Source: Diphasiastrum complanatum (lineage: Eukaryota > Streptophyta > Lycopodiopsida > Lycopodiales > Lycopodiaceae). From it: DNA of 62,000 nucleotides. The position numbers were made by a program, and so were the translations under genes. The notes beneath the pieces were generated by a model. It had not been told where the DNA came from. It saw only the letters and a list, made by a program, of their open reading frames with translations, and did not search any database. The stretch is taken from assembly GCA_029204225.1 (NCBI GenBank), contig CM055092.1:66476930-66538929 (forward strand), in the 5' to 3' direction. Of the stretch, positions 22,165 through 33,491 are shown one piece after another (position 1 is the first letter of the stretch; each line of letters begins with the position of its first letter).

Positions 22165-22290
22165 TTGAATGATGCAAGACTCAACTCATAGTAATTTTCA
22201 TGATATCAGACGAAAAAAGTATATGTATTATATCACATCATTTCAAGTACAATGCAAGGCAAAATCATTGTTTCTCTTTGTCTTTAATCA
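22165..22290 (-). repeat. Inverted copy of the tail of the 15.2-16.7 kb gene
   Basis: The reverse complement of about 16670-16785: the last codons, stop and 3' flank of the unknown gene, nearly identical (for example ATATCAGACGAAAAAAGTAT). It abuts the duplicated desaturase upstream region at about 22307. The two copies face each other across 5.4 kb. Confidence 0.85.
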
Positions 22291-22306
22291 TTGTTTCTCT
22301 TTGCCT

Positions 22307-23640
22307 TTACAGAGATCAACCGTTAAGAGTTGGATTCTCCAATCAAGTTAATTTCCTGGAGGCTATCATGAGTGCAACACATATCAATAGATCCACGAAA
22401 GAAAGCCTTGCGTTAATCTCCAACGCGACAACAACCCCCTTATGTACTACCACCCCGATGACAGTTTTCATGACAAAAAAAGCATCAAACTGCGTTTCGT
22501 GTGGACAGTCCGTGTCCTCAGCCCAAGAATACCATTTGTCAAACGAAAATGGAAGACAGCATATTTACATTAATGATTCGCTGAATTTTCTATGGCCAAA
22601 TCTTCATCAGACTTACCATTCTGAGTTTGACTGTTACAAATTATTTTTTTAAATTTATGATTCTCTGGATTTTATTTCTATGGTCCTTTTTTATTTCTAT
22701 GGTCATGTTTTTTTCTCGAATATTCGCGGAATTCTGAGTAAGATCTGAAGTAAGTAGTATTTTAAAATTGTGAATCGCGGAATTTTCTATGCTCCTTTCT
22801 TTCAAATCTTCATCACACTAACGACAATTCTGATTAGGATCTGAACTAAGAAACTTCCCACTATGGACTAGCAGCGGGCGTGAGCAGGCCCGCTACCTTG
22901 TGTAGCAGGCAGCATTCACGCACCGAGCCGCCCTACGGCGAGGTGCGTTGAAGGCTGCCTTTACAGAGTGTAGCAGGCCTGCTCACGGCCCCCTACCGGG
23001 CGTAATTGAAGTGTTGGCCCTTCTGGCCCTTCAACAAAGCGCTATGGATCTGAACATCTGTGTTCAGAGCCTATCAAAATGGGACACCTATCCGCTACAA
23101 GCCCAAACATCAATTACGTCATGAACAAGTCAGGACAACCATTTTAACGTCTCTGACTCTGCGCTGTTACGTGTAACTATAAGTATTAATCAATACTCAA
23201 TGTAATCTATCGCATCGAAGTAATTACAAGTCACTCAGACATATTGTGGGATTTGTAATTGCAATTTAGAAAAGGATTGCCATGTCATTTAGCGTTAAGA
23301 GACGGGTCATGACAGCCTTTCACGAATATTTTAAATCGTTACGTACCATTGGCAGTCATTGCCGACAATTGATAACAATATTTGGAGTAAGGGGAGAGGA
23401 CGGAATGGCCCCTGCATGCATGGTGAGTTTTTGAATACTAACTTTACTTTTTGACTATTCAGATTTGTGCTTTGTATTGTCAAGGACTCAAGAATCTTTC
23501 ACTTTGCAAACAACCCACCAAGGTTTATGACTCCTATGGCTTACATACTAGAAAATCAAAATAACTAGATAACTTTCAGTAGGGGGGAATGCTCTCCCAT
23601 CCTAGGAGGGCACTCCGGCGCCCGCCTGAGCAGGTGGAAG
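22307..23640. repeat. Desaturase upstream region, copy A (no gene attached)
   Basis: It starts AGAGATCAACCGTTAAGAG, as do copy B (about 44733) and copy C (about 51758). In B and C this sequence lies just upstream of a desaturase gene copy; here the gene is replaced by the inverted tail at 22165-22290. It contains the degenerate 97-bp repeats and the 252-bp hairpin block. It lacks about 450 bp that C has after position 23667. Confidence 0.85.
22866..23117. repeat. 252-bp GC-rich hairpin block, copy A
   Basis: Present in A and C at identical length and absent at the same point in copy B, where CACTATG runs straight into TCATGAAC (about 45352). It carries inverted repeats; copy A has mutations in the arms relative to C. 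No coding frame is credible. Confidence 0.75.
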
Positions 23641-24397
23641 GCCCGAGGGGAAGAGGGACTTCCTGCCAATTGAAGGAACAAAACGTTTCTTTTACCAAAG
23701 CTTTGCTAGGTTTTAGCCCTCTGCCGCCTGACGAAAATGTTCGCGAACACGAAAGTCAAAAGACACGAAACAAAAATGTTTGCAAACATCCTGACGAGAA
23801 GACACGAACACGAAAGATTCATAAAAGAGAATCTTTTCGTGGCACAGCAGGAAAAAGTCAAATGACTCAAAAATAGTCGCGACACCCTTTCTGCCCTCAC
23901 GCTCCAAAAAGGACCAGCAAGATCATGCAAATACCCAAAAGTAAAGATATCTGATCTGATAGCATGACGTCAGCAGATACACTCTAGGTCGTGGCTAATC
24001 TGCCACTCTTGTAATTCATGATTAGTTGTTGATGTTTAATCACTCTAATCTAGGAGTTACACGATGAAACTATATACTTTCTGGATGATACTTGATACTT
24101 GACATAATAGATGAAGTAGTCTGATGCTAGTAAGCAAGAAGACGAAAATACAAAACAGAAGTCCGCCTGCGTACGAGACAGTTTTGCATAGGATCTGTAG
24201 ATCCACAAGTCCGCTAATAAGCGAGACATTTTGCTCGTGGAAGAACTTCATTTTCTCTCACTCTAACGCACTGCGTGGATTTGCATGCAGTATTTGAAGA
24301 ATCATAGAATCAATAGATGATCTTGTAGCCGTTTGTGCACATATCATTTTTATCATGTCTGATCTTGAATGCAAATTAGTCTGCTGTTAACACAAAT
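23641..24397. other. Duplicated spacer shared with 53.40-54.13 kb, no gene recognised
   Basis: Nearly identical to 53400-54130. It contains a TTCGCGAA palindrome and several CACGAA repeats at about 23735-23845. Short frames occur on both strands in both copies, but none matches a family I know and they drift in frame between copies. Confidence 0.5.
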
Positions 24398-24813
24398 GAA
24401 ATAGAATGATAATTCTCCAAAATAGAGAGCAAGATAGCTTAATCTCAAAAGTGTTATACAATGCAAATATCTCTCCTTTTATGGCAAGGAGGGTCTTCCA
24501 TAAGTGTCTACTAACTTATGGGACTAATCTATTCCTAGACTTTCTAGAACTTCTAACTTAGGACTTAGAACTTCAATTTTCTTAACTTAGGACAGCTTAA
24601 GATAAAATATTTCTAATCTTAAGCTTCCTAAGTCTAAGTTCTAAATCTAAGTTTAAGCTATTTTTTTATTATTTAAGCTTCTACTCATGGACTTACAAAA
24701 CACATGCCATGGCTTGAAGTTTATTGACAGATACTCATACGTGGTCTTACAAAACACATGCCACGAAGTTTTATTATTTTTTTATTTTCTCTGTGTTAGC
24801 ATAGTTGCTAACA
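24398..24813 (-). mobile_element. Truncated LTR, copy A counterpart of the 54.2-57.4 kb element
   Basis: It matches the right part of the LTRs at 54227-55036 and 56615-57411, and ends TTGCTAACA followed by CTGAC, the same target-site sequence as in copy C. The left part, the internal region and the second LTR are missing. Confidence 0.8.
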
Positions 24814-25440
24814 CTGACTACATTTGGAGGACTGTAGGAACGATACAACTGGTTGTGACCAGCGATCAAATCTGAACTCCATCCGAATTGGTTTGCTTTC
24901 GTGATTCTTGCATGACTGCGAATCCGATGACTATTATCATCCTTGTCATCAGTGGGATCAGAGCTTACCTTGTCATAGTCTGACATAGCCAAAGAGCTAT
25001 CAGATCTAGGAGGCCAAGCATTCAGACAAACATCCATCAACAAGTGAACACACTTCAGAAGCAATGGCTTCAATCAGCAACATACAGAGCAAGATCTGTG
25101 CAGTTTTAGATTCTTCAGGATCTAAATTTCTAGCCTGGAAAGTTAAGATACTTAAGGGTGAAGGACTCTTCCCCTGGGTGGATGGCACAGAAGAAATGCC
25201 AACGACATCAAGCAAAGAGCTACGCGAGTGGAGGGAGAAAAATGACAAGGCAGTAGCCCTACTATCTTCATCCATCGAAGATAGTCATGCAGCCATTGAT
25301 TGCCGCCTGAACCCAAGAAACAAATCAGCATAGAACAGACAAGAGAACAACAACAGTTCATCCTATGGCGAGGAGCTTGAGAGCTCGAAGACGGGCGAAG
25401 AGAGACCGAACAAAAATTGTTCGACCGTCTACATCTATGA
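24814..25440 (+). pseudogene. Ty1/copia gag relic, copy A
   Basis: A mutated primer site (TGGGATCAGAGCT) lies at about 24953. The ATG at 25064 begins MASISNIQSKICAVL, then FLAWKVKILKGEGLFPWVD. Relative to copy C (57663 onward) the middle of gag is deleted: the frame jumps at about 25280 from SSIEDS to HAAIDCRLNPRNK, the end of the zinc knuckle. Confidence 0.85.
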
Positions 25441-25499
25441 AGACGTGTGTGTGCAGTGTCAATTTTTAGAGAAAAAAGACAAATATTGATTGCACTATC

Positions 25500-27580
25500 A
25501 ATCATTAAGAGTTATTGATTGCTTAATCCAAAGATCTATCAAGTTCTAGGTGCTAGATCTTGATCTAGATGCTTTACACTATGATTTAAGCAAGAGCAAT
25601 GGATCAAATGATCAAAAACATGGATGGGCAGCTTCACGTGTGTGGAGGACAGTACCAGTACGGCTTGTTTACAGAGAGTAAAGTACATTAACTTATTTCA
25701 TTTATCAAAACTCAAGACAGATGTGAAAATTACAACAAAACTAGAATTTGCCAATGTCACATCAACTTGTTATTGATCTGGTTGATCCCTTTATAGATCA
25801 AGTACATCCACGAGCTGTGAAGTTGAACCTCCTTGGATTGCACCTTCTCCCTCACAAACTGATGAGCTATCTCAATATCCTTTGTTCTAGCATGGAAGAT
25901 CGGATTGGTAGCAATTTGTTGAGAAGCTTGATTATCACAATAGATGCAAGGAATCTCCTCGGCCTTTAGCACTTGAAGCTCCACCAAAAGTCTTCTTAGC
26001 CATAGGAGGTCTTTGGTAGTTGAAGTCAATGCCTTGTACTCGGCATCACAAGAGGAAAGAGAAACTGTATCTTGCTTTTTGGAAAGCCAAGATATCTCTC
26101 CTCCACAAAGACAAGTGACAAATGCACTTATGGATATTCTATCCATCTTGTCTCCTGCAAAATTTGAATCTAAAAATGCTCTCAAGTACCTTGATAGAGA
26201 ATGCCAAAAAATCTAGTAAAGAGACATATCTAAGCACTCTCTTGGCACTTTTCCAATGATGCATCAAAGGGCCTTGCATATATTGACTTAACTTGCTTAC
26301 ACTATAGCTCAAATCTGGTCTTGTCATTGTCAAATAGATTAAGGAGCCTATTAGCTTCCTAAAGAGTGTGACGTCCTCAAAGGATGCTTCATCACAATCA
26401 TTAGTAACTTTACAAGCTTGCTCCATAGGGGTGTCAATCCCATTACAATCTTTCATGCCAAACCTTTCAAGAATGGAAATAGCATACTTTGATTGACATA
26501 TAAAAGTAAAATCACTACCTCTAGTAGCTTCTATTCCAAGTATGAACTTAAGAAGTCCTAGATCTACAATCTTGAATTCAGTAGACAAGGAAACTTTAAC
26601 ATTCTTATGATATCATCAACATAAAGTACTAAAATGATGATCTTTCCAGCATTACATCTGATTTACAAAGAAGGCTCATAACAGCTAATCACAAAGCCAA
26701 GAGAGTAGAGAAAATCATGCAACCTAGAGTACCAAGCTCTAGGTGCTTGCTTCAAGCCATATAGGCTCTTTCTTAAGTGGAGAAACTTGTCCTCCTCACC
26801 ATCCTTGATGAAGCCCTCGGGTTGCAACATGTATGTTTCCTCCTCCAAGTAGCCATTCAAGAAAGTGCTTGTCACATCCATTTCATAGAGATTCCACTTG
26901 AATAAGGTAGCAATACAAATGATCAATCCAATGGCTACAAGTTTTGCTACAGGAGCAAATGTTTTTTCATAATCTATGCCTTTAGTTTGAAGAAAGCCCT
27001 TAGCAACCAATATAGCTTTGTATTTACTTATAGGTCCATCTTGATTGTACTTTAATCTATAGATCCACTTACATGCAAGTGGCTTCTTCCCATATGGAAG
27101 GTGTACAAGATTCCAAGTTTGATTATCTATCAAAGCATCAAACTCTACTTGCATTGCATCTCTCCAAACTTGTGATCTACTTGCATCTTCATAACATGAT
27201 GGCTCTTCAAGCATTGTGGTTAGAAAAGAGTAAGAGGTAGAAGGAGATGTGTCTTCCCTTTGCTTCTCTTTTTCAAAGTATGTGAGCCTTGAAGGCTCGG
27301 CTTTGCTCCTTGTGGATCTTCTCGACTCCTTTGGCACTTGATAAGAGATTAGATGCATTTGGAGACAACTTGTAACTTTGAGATTCATCAAACAAGACAT
27401 CCTTTCTAGATTTTACTTTCTTTGAAATAGGATCAAATATCCTATATCCTTTGCTATTTTCACTATAGCCTACAAATATTCCTTTGAAGGAAGTTGCATC
27501 TTCTTTCCTTCTTGTTTCCAAAGGAATGTGGACATAACATATACATTAGAGGAGTTATCAATATCAAAAAGACCTTTGTA
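25500..27580 (-). pseudogene. Ty1/copia pol relic (RT and RNase H), copy A
   Basis: Reading from high to low coordinate: integrase-end text (KGYRIFDPISKKV), EPSRLTYFEKEKQREDTSP, the RT start WNLYEMDVTSTFLNGYLEE, SLYGLKQAPRAWYSRLHDF, VLYVDD at about 26610-26630, FILGIEATRG, then RNase H SNFAGDKMDRISISAF, SCDAEYKALTS and IEIAHQFVREKVQ at 25757-26185. Several frameshifts. It lies tail to tail with the plus-strand gag at 25064, so they are separate insertions or a rearranged element. Confidence 0.88.
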
Positions 27581-27939
27581 AAGATACTTTTATTTTTTTT
27601 CTTTAGTTTCGACCGTCACTAGGCCCAATCAAAATGCACAGATTTGTAATATACATAGCATAGTTCAAATTAACTGAGAAATAAAAATGCAATATAGAAA
27701 ACTTTGAAAGTTGTGTTCGGGCAGCGTGGACGTATCTCATTGGTTTCTTCTTCCTGACCGACACGTGCTAATCTGCCCGACGTCAATACCTCAAGTTAAA
27801 TTTACTTGACTATGCTGGTTAGTATAATGAAACTTTCTAACTATACTAGTTACAGTTATAGAAATACAGTATATATAGTTACATAAAATATGGTATAGGC
27901 AGTAACTGCGACTATGTTGGCATTCACATTAGATTAAAT

Positions 27940-29281
27940 GTGATACGAAAAATTGAAATTAAGTATCATATCAGAAAGATTTTTGGCGCCAAAGCTTTGA
28001 AAATAGAAATGGAAAGGAGACCTAGATCTACAATTGAGTCTCTGATTTTTTACAATGAGAAAGATGAAGCTGATAACTGGAAGCCAACAAAATATACAAA
28101 GAATTCATGGGTATTGCTGCATTTATCATCAAAGGGCAATTTTCGACAAAAGAAAAGAGCAAAAATGACTTACAAATATTATTGGAAAGCAAAAATTTTG
28201 GAGTTTAAGACTACCCCGAGAGGTCAATCGATATCAGAAGTCTTAGTACAACATGTATATATGCATTCAAAAATCAAAGTACATGCTATCAATCCTCATG
28301 ATCATCAAAAATGTAATTGTAAGTATATCAAAACATATGCACTCTACAGTAATCATAGGTGATTTTCTTTATTGACGCTCTTCAGATTATGATTTAAATG
28401 CTTCAACATTGTTTTTTTCTTTCAAATTTATATCCATCATGCATAAGTGAATGGGAGCCCGCACAATCACTTGCAGGAATATTGGAGTAATTCACTCTGA
28501 TGTTGGAAAGCTGCAATACAGAGGAAAAAGTCCAAAAGAACTTGCAGATTGTGGTATTTTTTTTTATGAATCTTTATATACGCCACAAACAAATGGAGGT
28601 TTTGGCAAGCTCGAAGCAATTACATTGCCTAGTTTTCAAAGTGATGAGTGGCCTACTCCTGACAGTATTGTTTCTGAATTCTTGAGATGCGAACTACTCA
28701 TTGATATTAAAAATGCTATGAAGATAAGCACAGGCTCAAAAATTGTTCACCTAAGTTGGTTTATCTCATTAAATATATTTGTTGATTTTTTCTCGAGTGC
28801 TAGTGTTCGTAGGACACCAGCTTTATTTGTTTGCAAGGATTTATCAGATGAGACTTTGTCAGATCTCATGGATCAAGGCGGGGATAATAAAACAAATAAT
28901 GATATAGAATGCAAGATTAAAAAGTCCTCAATGATCTCTCGTTATCATATCGAAAAGCAACTGCTTAGTCTCACATTTAGCTATCAGAGATACAAGAAAA
29001 TTGAAGGTACATGGCTACCACTGGATCAAGACTTTGAACTAAATGGTCACACAAACCGAATGGAGATCAACATTATCTACAATGAGGAGTATTTGACTAT
29101 GGTTGAGGTGGAAGAGCATTGGAAGCTTGATTTTATGAGAACAGAGCTCATTCTATTACAAACCAATCTACCAACATATTTCAGATTTATCATCAACGGA
29201 AGACTCGTAATTGAAAATGTCATCATTTACAATTGCACATTCACTAATATTTGTCATGTCATAGATGCGAAAAAGACATGA
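27940..29281 (+). pseudogene. Two-exon gene of unknown family, copy A
   Basis: Exon 1 about 27940-28319 (donor GTAAGT at 28320), exon 2 about 28422-29281. The expected acceptor TTTCTTTCAG of copy C (61631) has become CAA here, and a frameshift follows QSLAGIL, so this copy is damaged. Visible blocks: RPRSTIESLIFYNEKDE, KRAKMTYKYYWKAKILEF, GQSISEVLVQHVY, then SPKELADCGIFFYESLYTPQ, FGKLEAITLPSFQSDEWPTP, SWFISLNIFVDFF, and a 170-residue C-terminal part without a recognisable motif. I do not know the family. Its neighbour at 29529-30400 converges on it. Confidence 0.55.
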
Positions 29282-29528
29282 GTTGATAATGTGCTGCAAA
29301 GATCTACCTACAACAATCATCATTGTGGTAGAACAATAGTTTCAAATAAACTTTAATAAAAATCTGTGTATACACTCTTTCATTCAATAAATAAAAGCCC
29401 ATATTGGGCATGAGTACATGTATTTTGTGCTCCCAAATTCATAAAATGGAGCAACATTTGATACATCAATGTATATTTATCTATGAATTCTATACATGTA
29501 TTTTTGTTCTATGTTATCTATATTTGTT

Positions 29529-30400
29529 CTAAGCATAATTTAGTATAACTACATCATCCTTTGCACCATCATCAATAACGGGAGGCTGAAGCCTTGCCGT
29601 AGCCAGTATACTCAGGATGATTTCTTGTCTAAAACTGTACACCTGGCTTGATGTGTACTCAGAAAGTGTAAACTGCAAGATAGAACATTCATGTATTAGT
29701 AATGGCTAAAAACATCAACAAAGTAGAAAACTAATCATGATTCCAAAAATAAGAATAAACAGAATTTATTACCTTAGAAATATCAACATCTTCCTAAAGG
29801 TTGAACCACTCAAAAAATAACTTGGCATTGTATAATGTGTACCACCCACAGCTGAATGAATCATTTTGCTGGGGTGATTGCAAAAAAATTCAGCACACAA
29901 GAAATCAATTATGAAACAAAATGAATTAGAATGAAACAAGTACATTAGAATACTGATTTCAAAATGCTATTAAGAAAGATAGAATTTACCTCCAAACTGA
30001 CGATCTGCCATTCCACGGAATGGGAACATCTATAGGAATATATTTACTTAAATAAGGAAGGTATATATCTACATCCTTATTTGCGTATTGCTCGCCGAAT
30101 TCATCTTGACACAAAAACCTTTAATACTATTATCTACAGATCTCTTAATAGAGATCAGGTTTAAACTCCAGTGGTCACTGCAAAATAAAATTGAAATTTC
30201 TTTAGCTGCAATTTCTGAGAACTATTTCCATTGACAATATCAATGTTAAAGCATAAAACAGCAAGAAGCATTTAATATATCTTCATTAAGTAATTACTTA
30301 CTTATGAAAAATTTTCTTACCTTTACAGATTGTATTCAAGGAATGCTTGTGTACTGTTCTCAGCCTAAATCTTCTGTTCATTAGGAGACAGACAAGTCTA
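29529..30400 (-). pseudogene. Ulp1/SENP-type (C48) cysteine protease relic
   Basis: Exons, high to low: about 30320-30400 (donor GTAAGA), about 29990-30187 (acceptor TTTTGCAG), about 29773-29880, and 29529-29672 with stop TAG at 29529-29531. The catalytic His block reads DHWSLNLISIKR; a Ulp1-like LPYLSKYIPIDVPIPWNGR follows; the catalytic Cys block reads QQNDSFSCGWYTLYNAK, with the oxyanion Gln. The family cleaves SUMO or SUMO-like modifiers and is often carried by plant transposons. An in-frame TAG (29794-29796) and a frameshift just after the His exon mark it as a pseudogene. The N-terminal part was not traced. Confidence 0.75.
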
Positions 30401-30679
30401 TCAAAATTGAAGGTTGCTATTTTCTTGCATATGATGCGAAGAATAAGAGCACTTAAGTCAAGAGAGTATCTGGGGTACTCAGGATTGAGTTAAAGTCATT
30501 TTTTATCTTGATGGATCTCCTAAGAGATTTTGGTAGAATGAATTTTTGTACTTTAGTTTTTGAAAAATTATAAGTGCATTGGTACCAAAAAGGTATTCAT
30601 GATAGATCTACAAGTAATGGTGGATAGTCTTGGACTATAATTGTTCGGATTCTTAACTTTTGAACATTGATTTCCAATG

Positions 30680-31242
30680 TAAAATGACATTTCTCCCAGT
30701 TATTCATGTAAATTGAGGTTACATGAAAGTGATGTTACTAGATTGGAGAGAATCAGACCCATTAGGAAAATTTATCGCTTAGTGTACTTCTAAAGGTCGA
30801 TATAGTACTTCAATGTAGAGATAGATAATTGGAGAATTATTCCATCTCTAAGTACTTATTTGATATTGAAGTCAGACTAAGGATTAATTTTTAGGGTAAA
30901 TGTGAAAGTTAAACGATTGATTTGTTAGCTTTTGAACTTGACCTTCATGATTGGTTGGCTGCTCGACTGCTCATCCAATGTATCATATGAATTTAATTTA
31001 TATGATGACATTTAGATATATTAAAGATTTTACCAATTTGGAGGACTTATCGCTCAATGTACCTTTGGAATCTGAAAGAGTACTCAGAATCAGAAATAAA
31101 CAGATGAGAAATTTCTGGGTGCTTGGTTAGGTTGGTTGGTTAGATCGAGGATAATTATTCATGAGAAAGAGTTAAAAGCATACAAATTGGATCTTCCCTA
31201 GTTACTCGTTCTGAGGACAGAACTGGTTTAAGGTGGGAAGAA
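30680..31242 (+). pseudogene. Ty3/gypsy pol 3' end remnant
   Basis: Two diverged repeats of an integrase-tail block occur, one with LESERVLRIRNKQ. The final codons read RSEDRTGLRWEE just before the LTR, the usual end of plant gypsy polyproteins. Stops and frameshifts throughout. Confidence 0.6.
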
Positions 31243-31760
31243 TGTTATGTCCATGTGTGTAATTTCGAATAACTCCTGACATGGATAGCCAGTCACTCTA
31301 GTGTATATGGTTATTAGTTATGTCTCATTATTCTGGGCCTGGCCAGTATAGTAATTAATAATCATATGAGGTCCCAGACCGATATTTGGACTATGGAGCA
31401 CTTGCATGGTGTTTGACTGTTATAATGAAACTGTGAGGAGGTCAATTGCTATTCTAGGTTGCATGGGGATCCTAAGAGGAATACTCTCCTCATGGGAGAG
31501 AATATATACTAGTGGAAACTCGCCCATCTACCTATTGGATTTTCTGATCCTCATAGCCAGGAGCCCCTCCTCTCTTGCATTCATTTACCATGGCATGGGG
31601 GTGAAGTGGTTAGGGTATTGACTAGCCATTTCCTATTGGTTTGGTGGTTTTGCTCCACATGTGTCCTTTTGGTTGCATGCAATAGGATCTAGTCGGATCT
31701 TCACTAGGCAATCCTTACAAGTTAAAGCCATCAATTATGCACTCTCAAACTTGTATTACA
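31243..31760 (+). mobile_element. Ty3/gypsy LTR (right end uncertain)
   Basis: TGTTATGTCCATGTG follows a purine tract (AGGTGGGAAGAA) and the gypsy pol end. A related LTR starts TGTTATGTCCATGTC at 47627 and its 3' part is in the desaturase introns. The right border is estimated. Confidence 0.6.
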
Positions 31761-31943
31761 GCATTGCTATTCATTTCAGCTGGGCGAGAAGCCCGTTGAG
31801 CTGCCAGCTGGCAGCGCGAAAGATTTCTCTTCATTTGTTTCGTAATCTCTCATTTGCTCTCGTTCTTTTCATTTCTTTTCGTAGTTTTCGTTTTGCGTCC
31901 CCTTGCGGTTTGCGATCCTGGAGGTGTGTTTATGATTCGCGAA

Positions 31944-32463
31944 TCATTCGTGCTTCGAGTCAAAGACATGTTGACCATCGCGAATCATTCTCATTCGACC
32001 TTCGTGTCTTGTTTGTGCCGCGACAAAGTTACAAGAGTTCACCATTTCTGACACTCCAAGATACATATTAAAGTCACCAACAAAAATAGAAAGAAGGGAG
32101 TTATGAGAACTATCACTCCAGAGGTCACCACAAGAGTGGGGAAAATATTGAATATGTAAAAGGCAAACCCACATTTGGAGATAGTACTAACATTAACATG
32201 ACCACCAGGGAGAGAGAAATGTGAGGCGAGTTTCTAGTCTGTGAAAACAAGACTCACCAAACCTCCCGGGTATTGGCAATAGGAGTGTAGAAGTAATTAA
32301 AGTTTTGGGGAAAAGATTTAGTAAGTACGTCAAGGAGAAAACCACTTAGTTTTGTTTATTGAAGACAAACCACAAGGTTAGAATGCTGAAGAGATAGAAG
32401 ATAGTTAAAGAGAAGAGAGTGACAGATAGGGAGATTAAGCCTTCTAATATTCCAGGGCTTCAT
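31944..32463 (-). pseudogene. LINE (L1-type) endonuclease fragment
   Basis: An ATG at 32463 begins MKPWNIRRLN, then HSNLVVCLQ, stop, TKLSGF, and further on LSIFVGDFNMYLGVSE. These are the N-terminal WNxRGL, QETKL and GDFN blocks of the APE-type LINE endonuclease. The catalytic Glu codon of QETK is a TAA stop here (32356-32358). There are further stops; no reverse transcriptase remains. Confidence 0.8.
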
Positions 32464-33491
32464 GCTCATCATCGTCGTCTTCTTGGATTTTCTATTTTGT
32501 GTTTGGCATGGGCTTGTTGATCCGACTATTTCTTCTTGTCGTTGTTGAATTTCAAGATCTGATAGTTCTGGATTTCATGGTTCATCCTCTTGCAGTACTT
32601 GTAGAATAGTCTCTTCTTGTTCTGAGTAGGTTGTTGATTCTGGGTCTTCTATAATTGTTTCTGATTGCCGTCAGTTTGGTTGACAACTTTTTTCTTTTGT
32701 TGCTTCCTTGTGTTCTTCTTCGAGAATAATGTTTGCAAGTCATTGATGGAGGACGAGGATACTCCATTCCTTCTTGTCTCCTCTTGCAACAATATGATTA
32801 TGACTTTGGACAATGTAATATCTGAGTGTGTGGAAATCATCATCACCCAATTTTCATATGAGGATGGTAGGCTGGACAATATGGTCATTACAACTTCAGA
32901 GTCTTCAATCATTGAACCTATTACCGCCATCTGCTCTAATAGAGTCTTGTACTTATTAATGTGATTCTGAACATAATCACTTTCTGACATTCTAAGTGAG
33001 AAGAAGTTTCTCCTCAGATGCAGCTTCTAAATGACATCCCTCACTTAGTATAATGTATTCAGTATATCCCAAGCCTCTTTCAAAGATTGGGCTAGTATGA
33101 TGTGGCCAATTTGTATGTCGGAGATCTTAAGGGTAATCAAGGCAAATGCCTTGCCATCCTTGAGCTTCCATGTGGAAATGCCTTGCTCATCGACACTGGA
33201 AAGTAGTTCGGTTTCAACGACTATTTTCTAAAGCTCCTTGGCCACCAGTACTACTCTCATCTTGAATTTCCATAGATGGTAATTCGAACCATCGAGTTTC
33301 TCTACCATTAGATTAGACTGTGATTGCGAATCCATTTGAAAGTTTAGGATGAGTGTATGTAGATAGTAGATTATATGACTGGAAATAATTACAACAAATT
33401 TTTGCTCTTTATCAAAACAATTGTTATAATAATGTAAGCTCTAAGTCCACTTCAAAAGAATCACAGAGTAGATATTACAACTCTGATACCA
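32464..33491 (-). pseudogene. Ty1/copia gag and primer site
   Basis: Primer site CTCTGATACCA at 33481-33491 (minus: TGGTATCAGAG). An ATG at 33335 begins MDSQSQSN, then KLDGSNYHLWKFKMRVVLVA, YKTLLEQMAVIGSMIEDSEV, LSSLPSSYENWV, and a degenerate zinc knuckle YCKRMNHEIQN at about 32565. Frame breaks occur at about 33010-33230. It belongs to the same family as the fragment at 17247-17790, and ends abruptly against the LINE fragment. Confidence 0.85.

Noticed and set aside
23589-23930. Overlapping small frames on both strands, also at 53406-53666
   Set aside because: Similar in both copies only because the DNA is a recent duplicate; no family match and changes are not biased to third positions as far as I can see.
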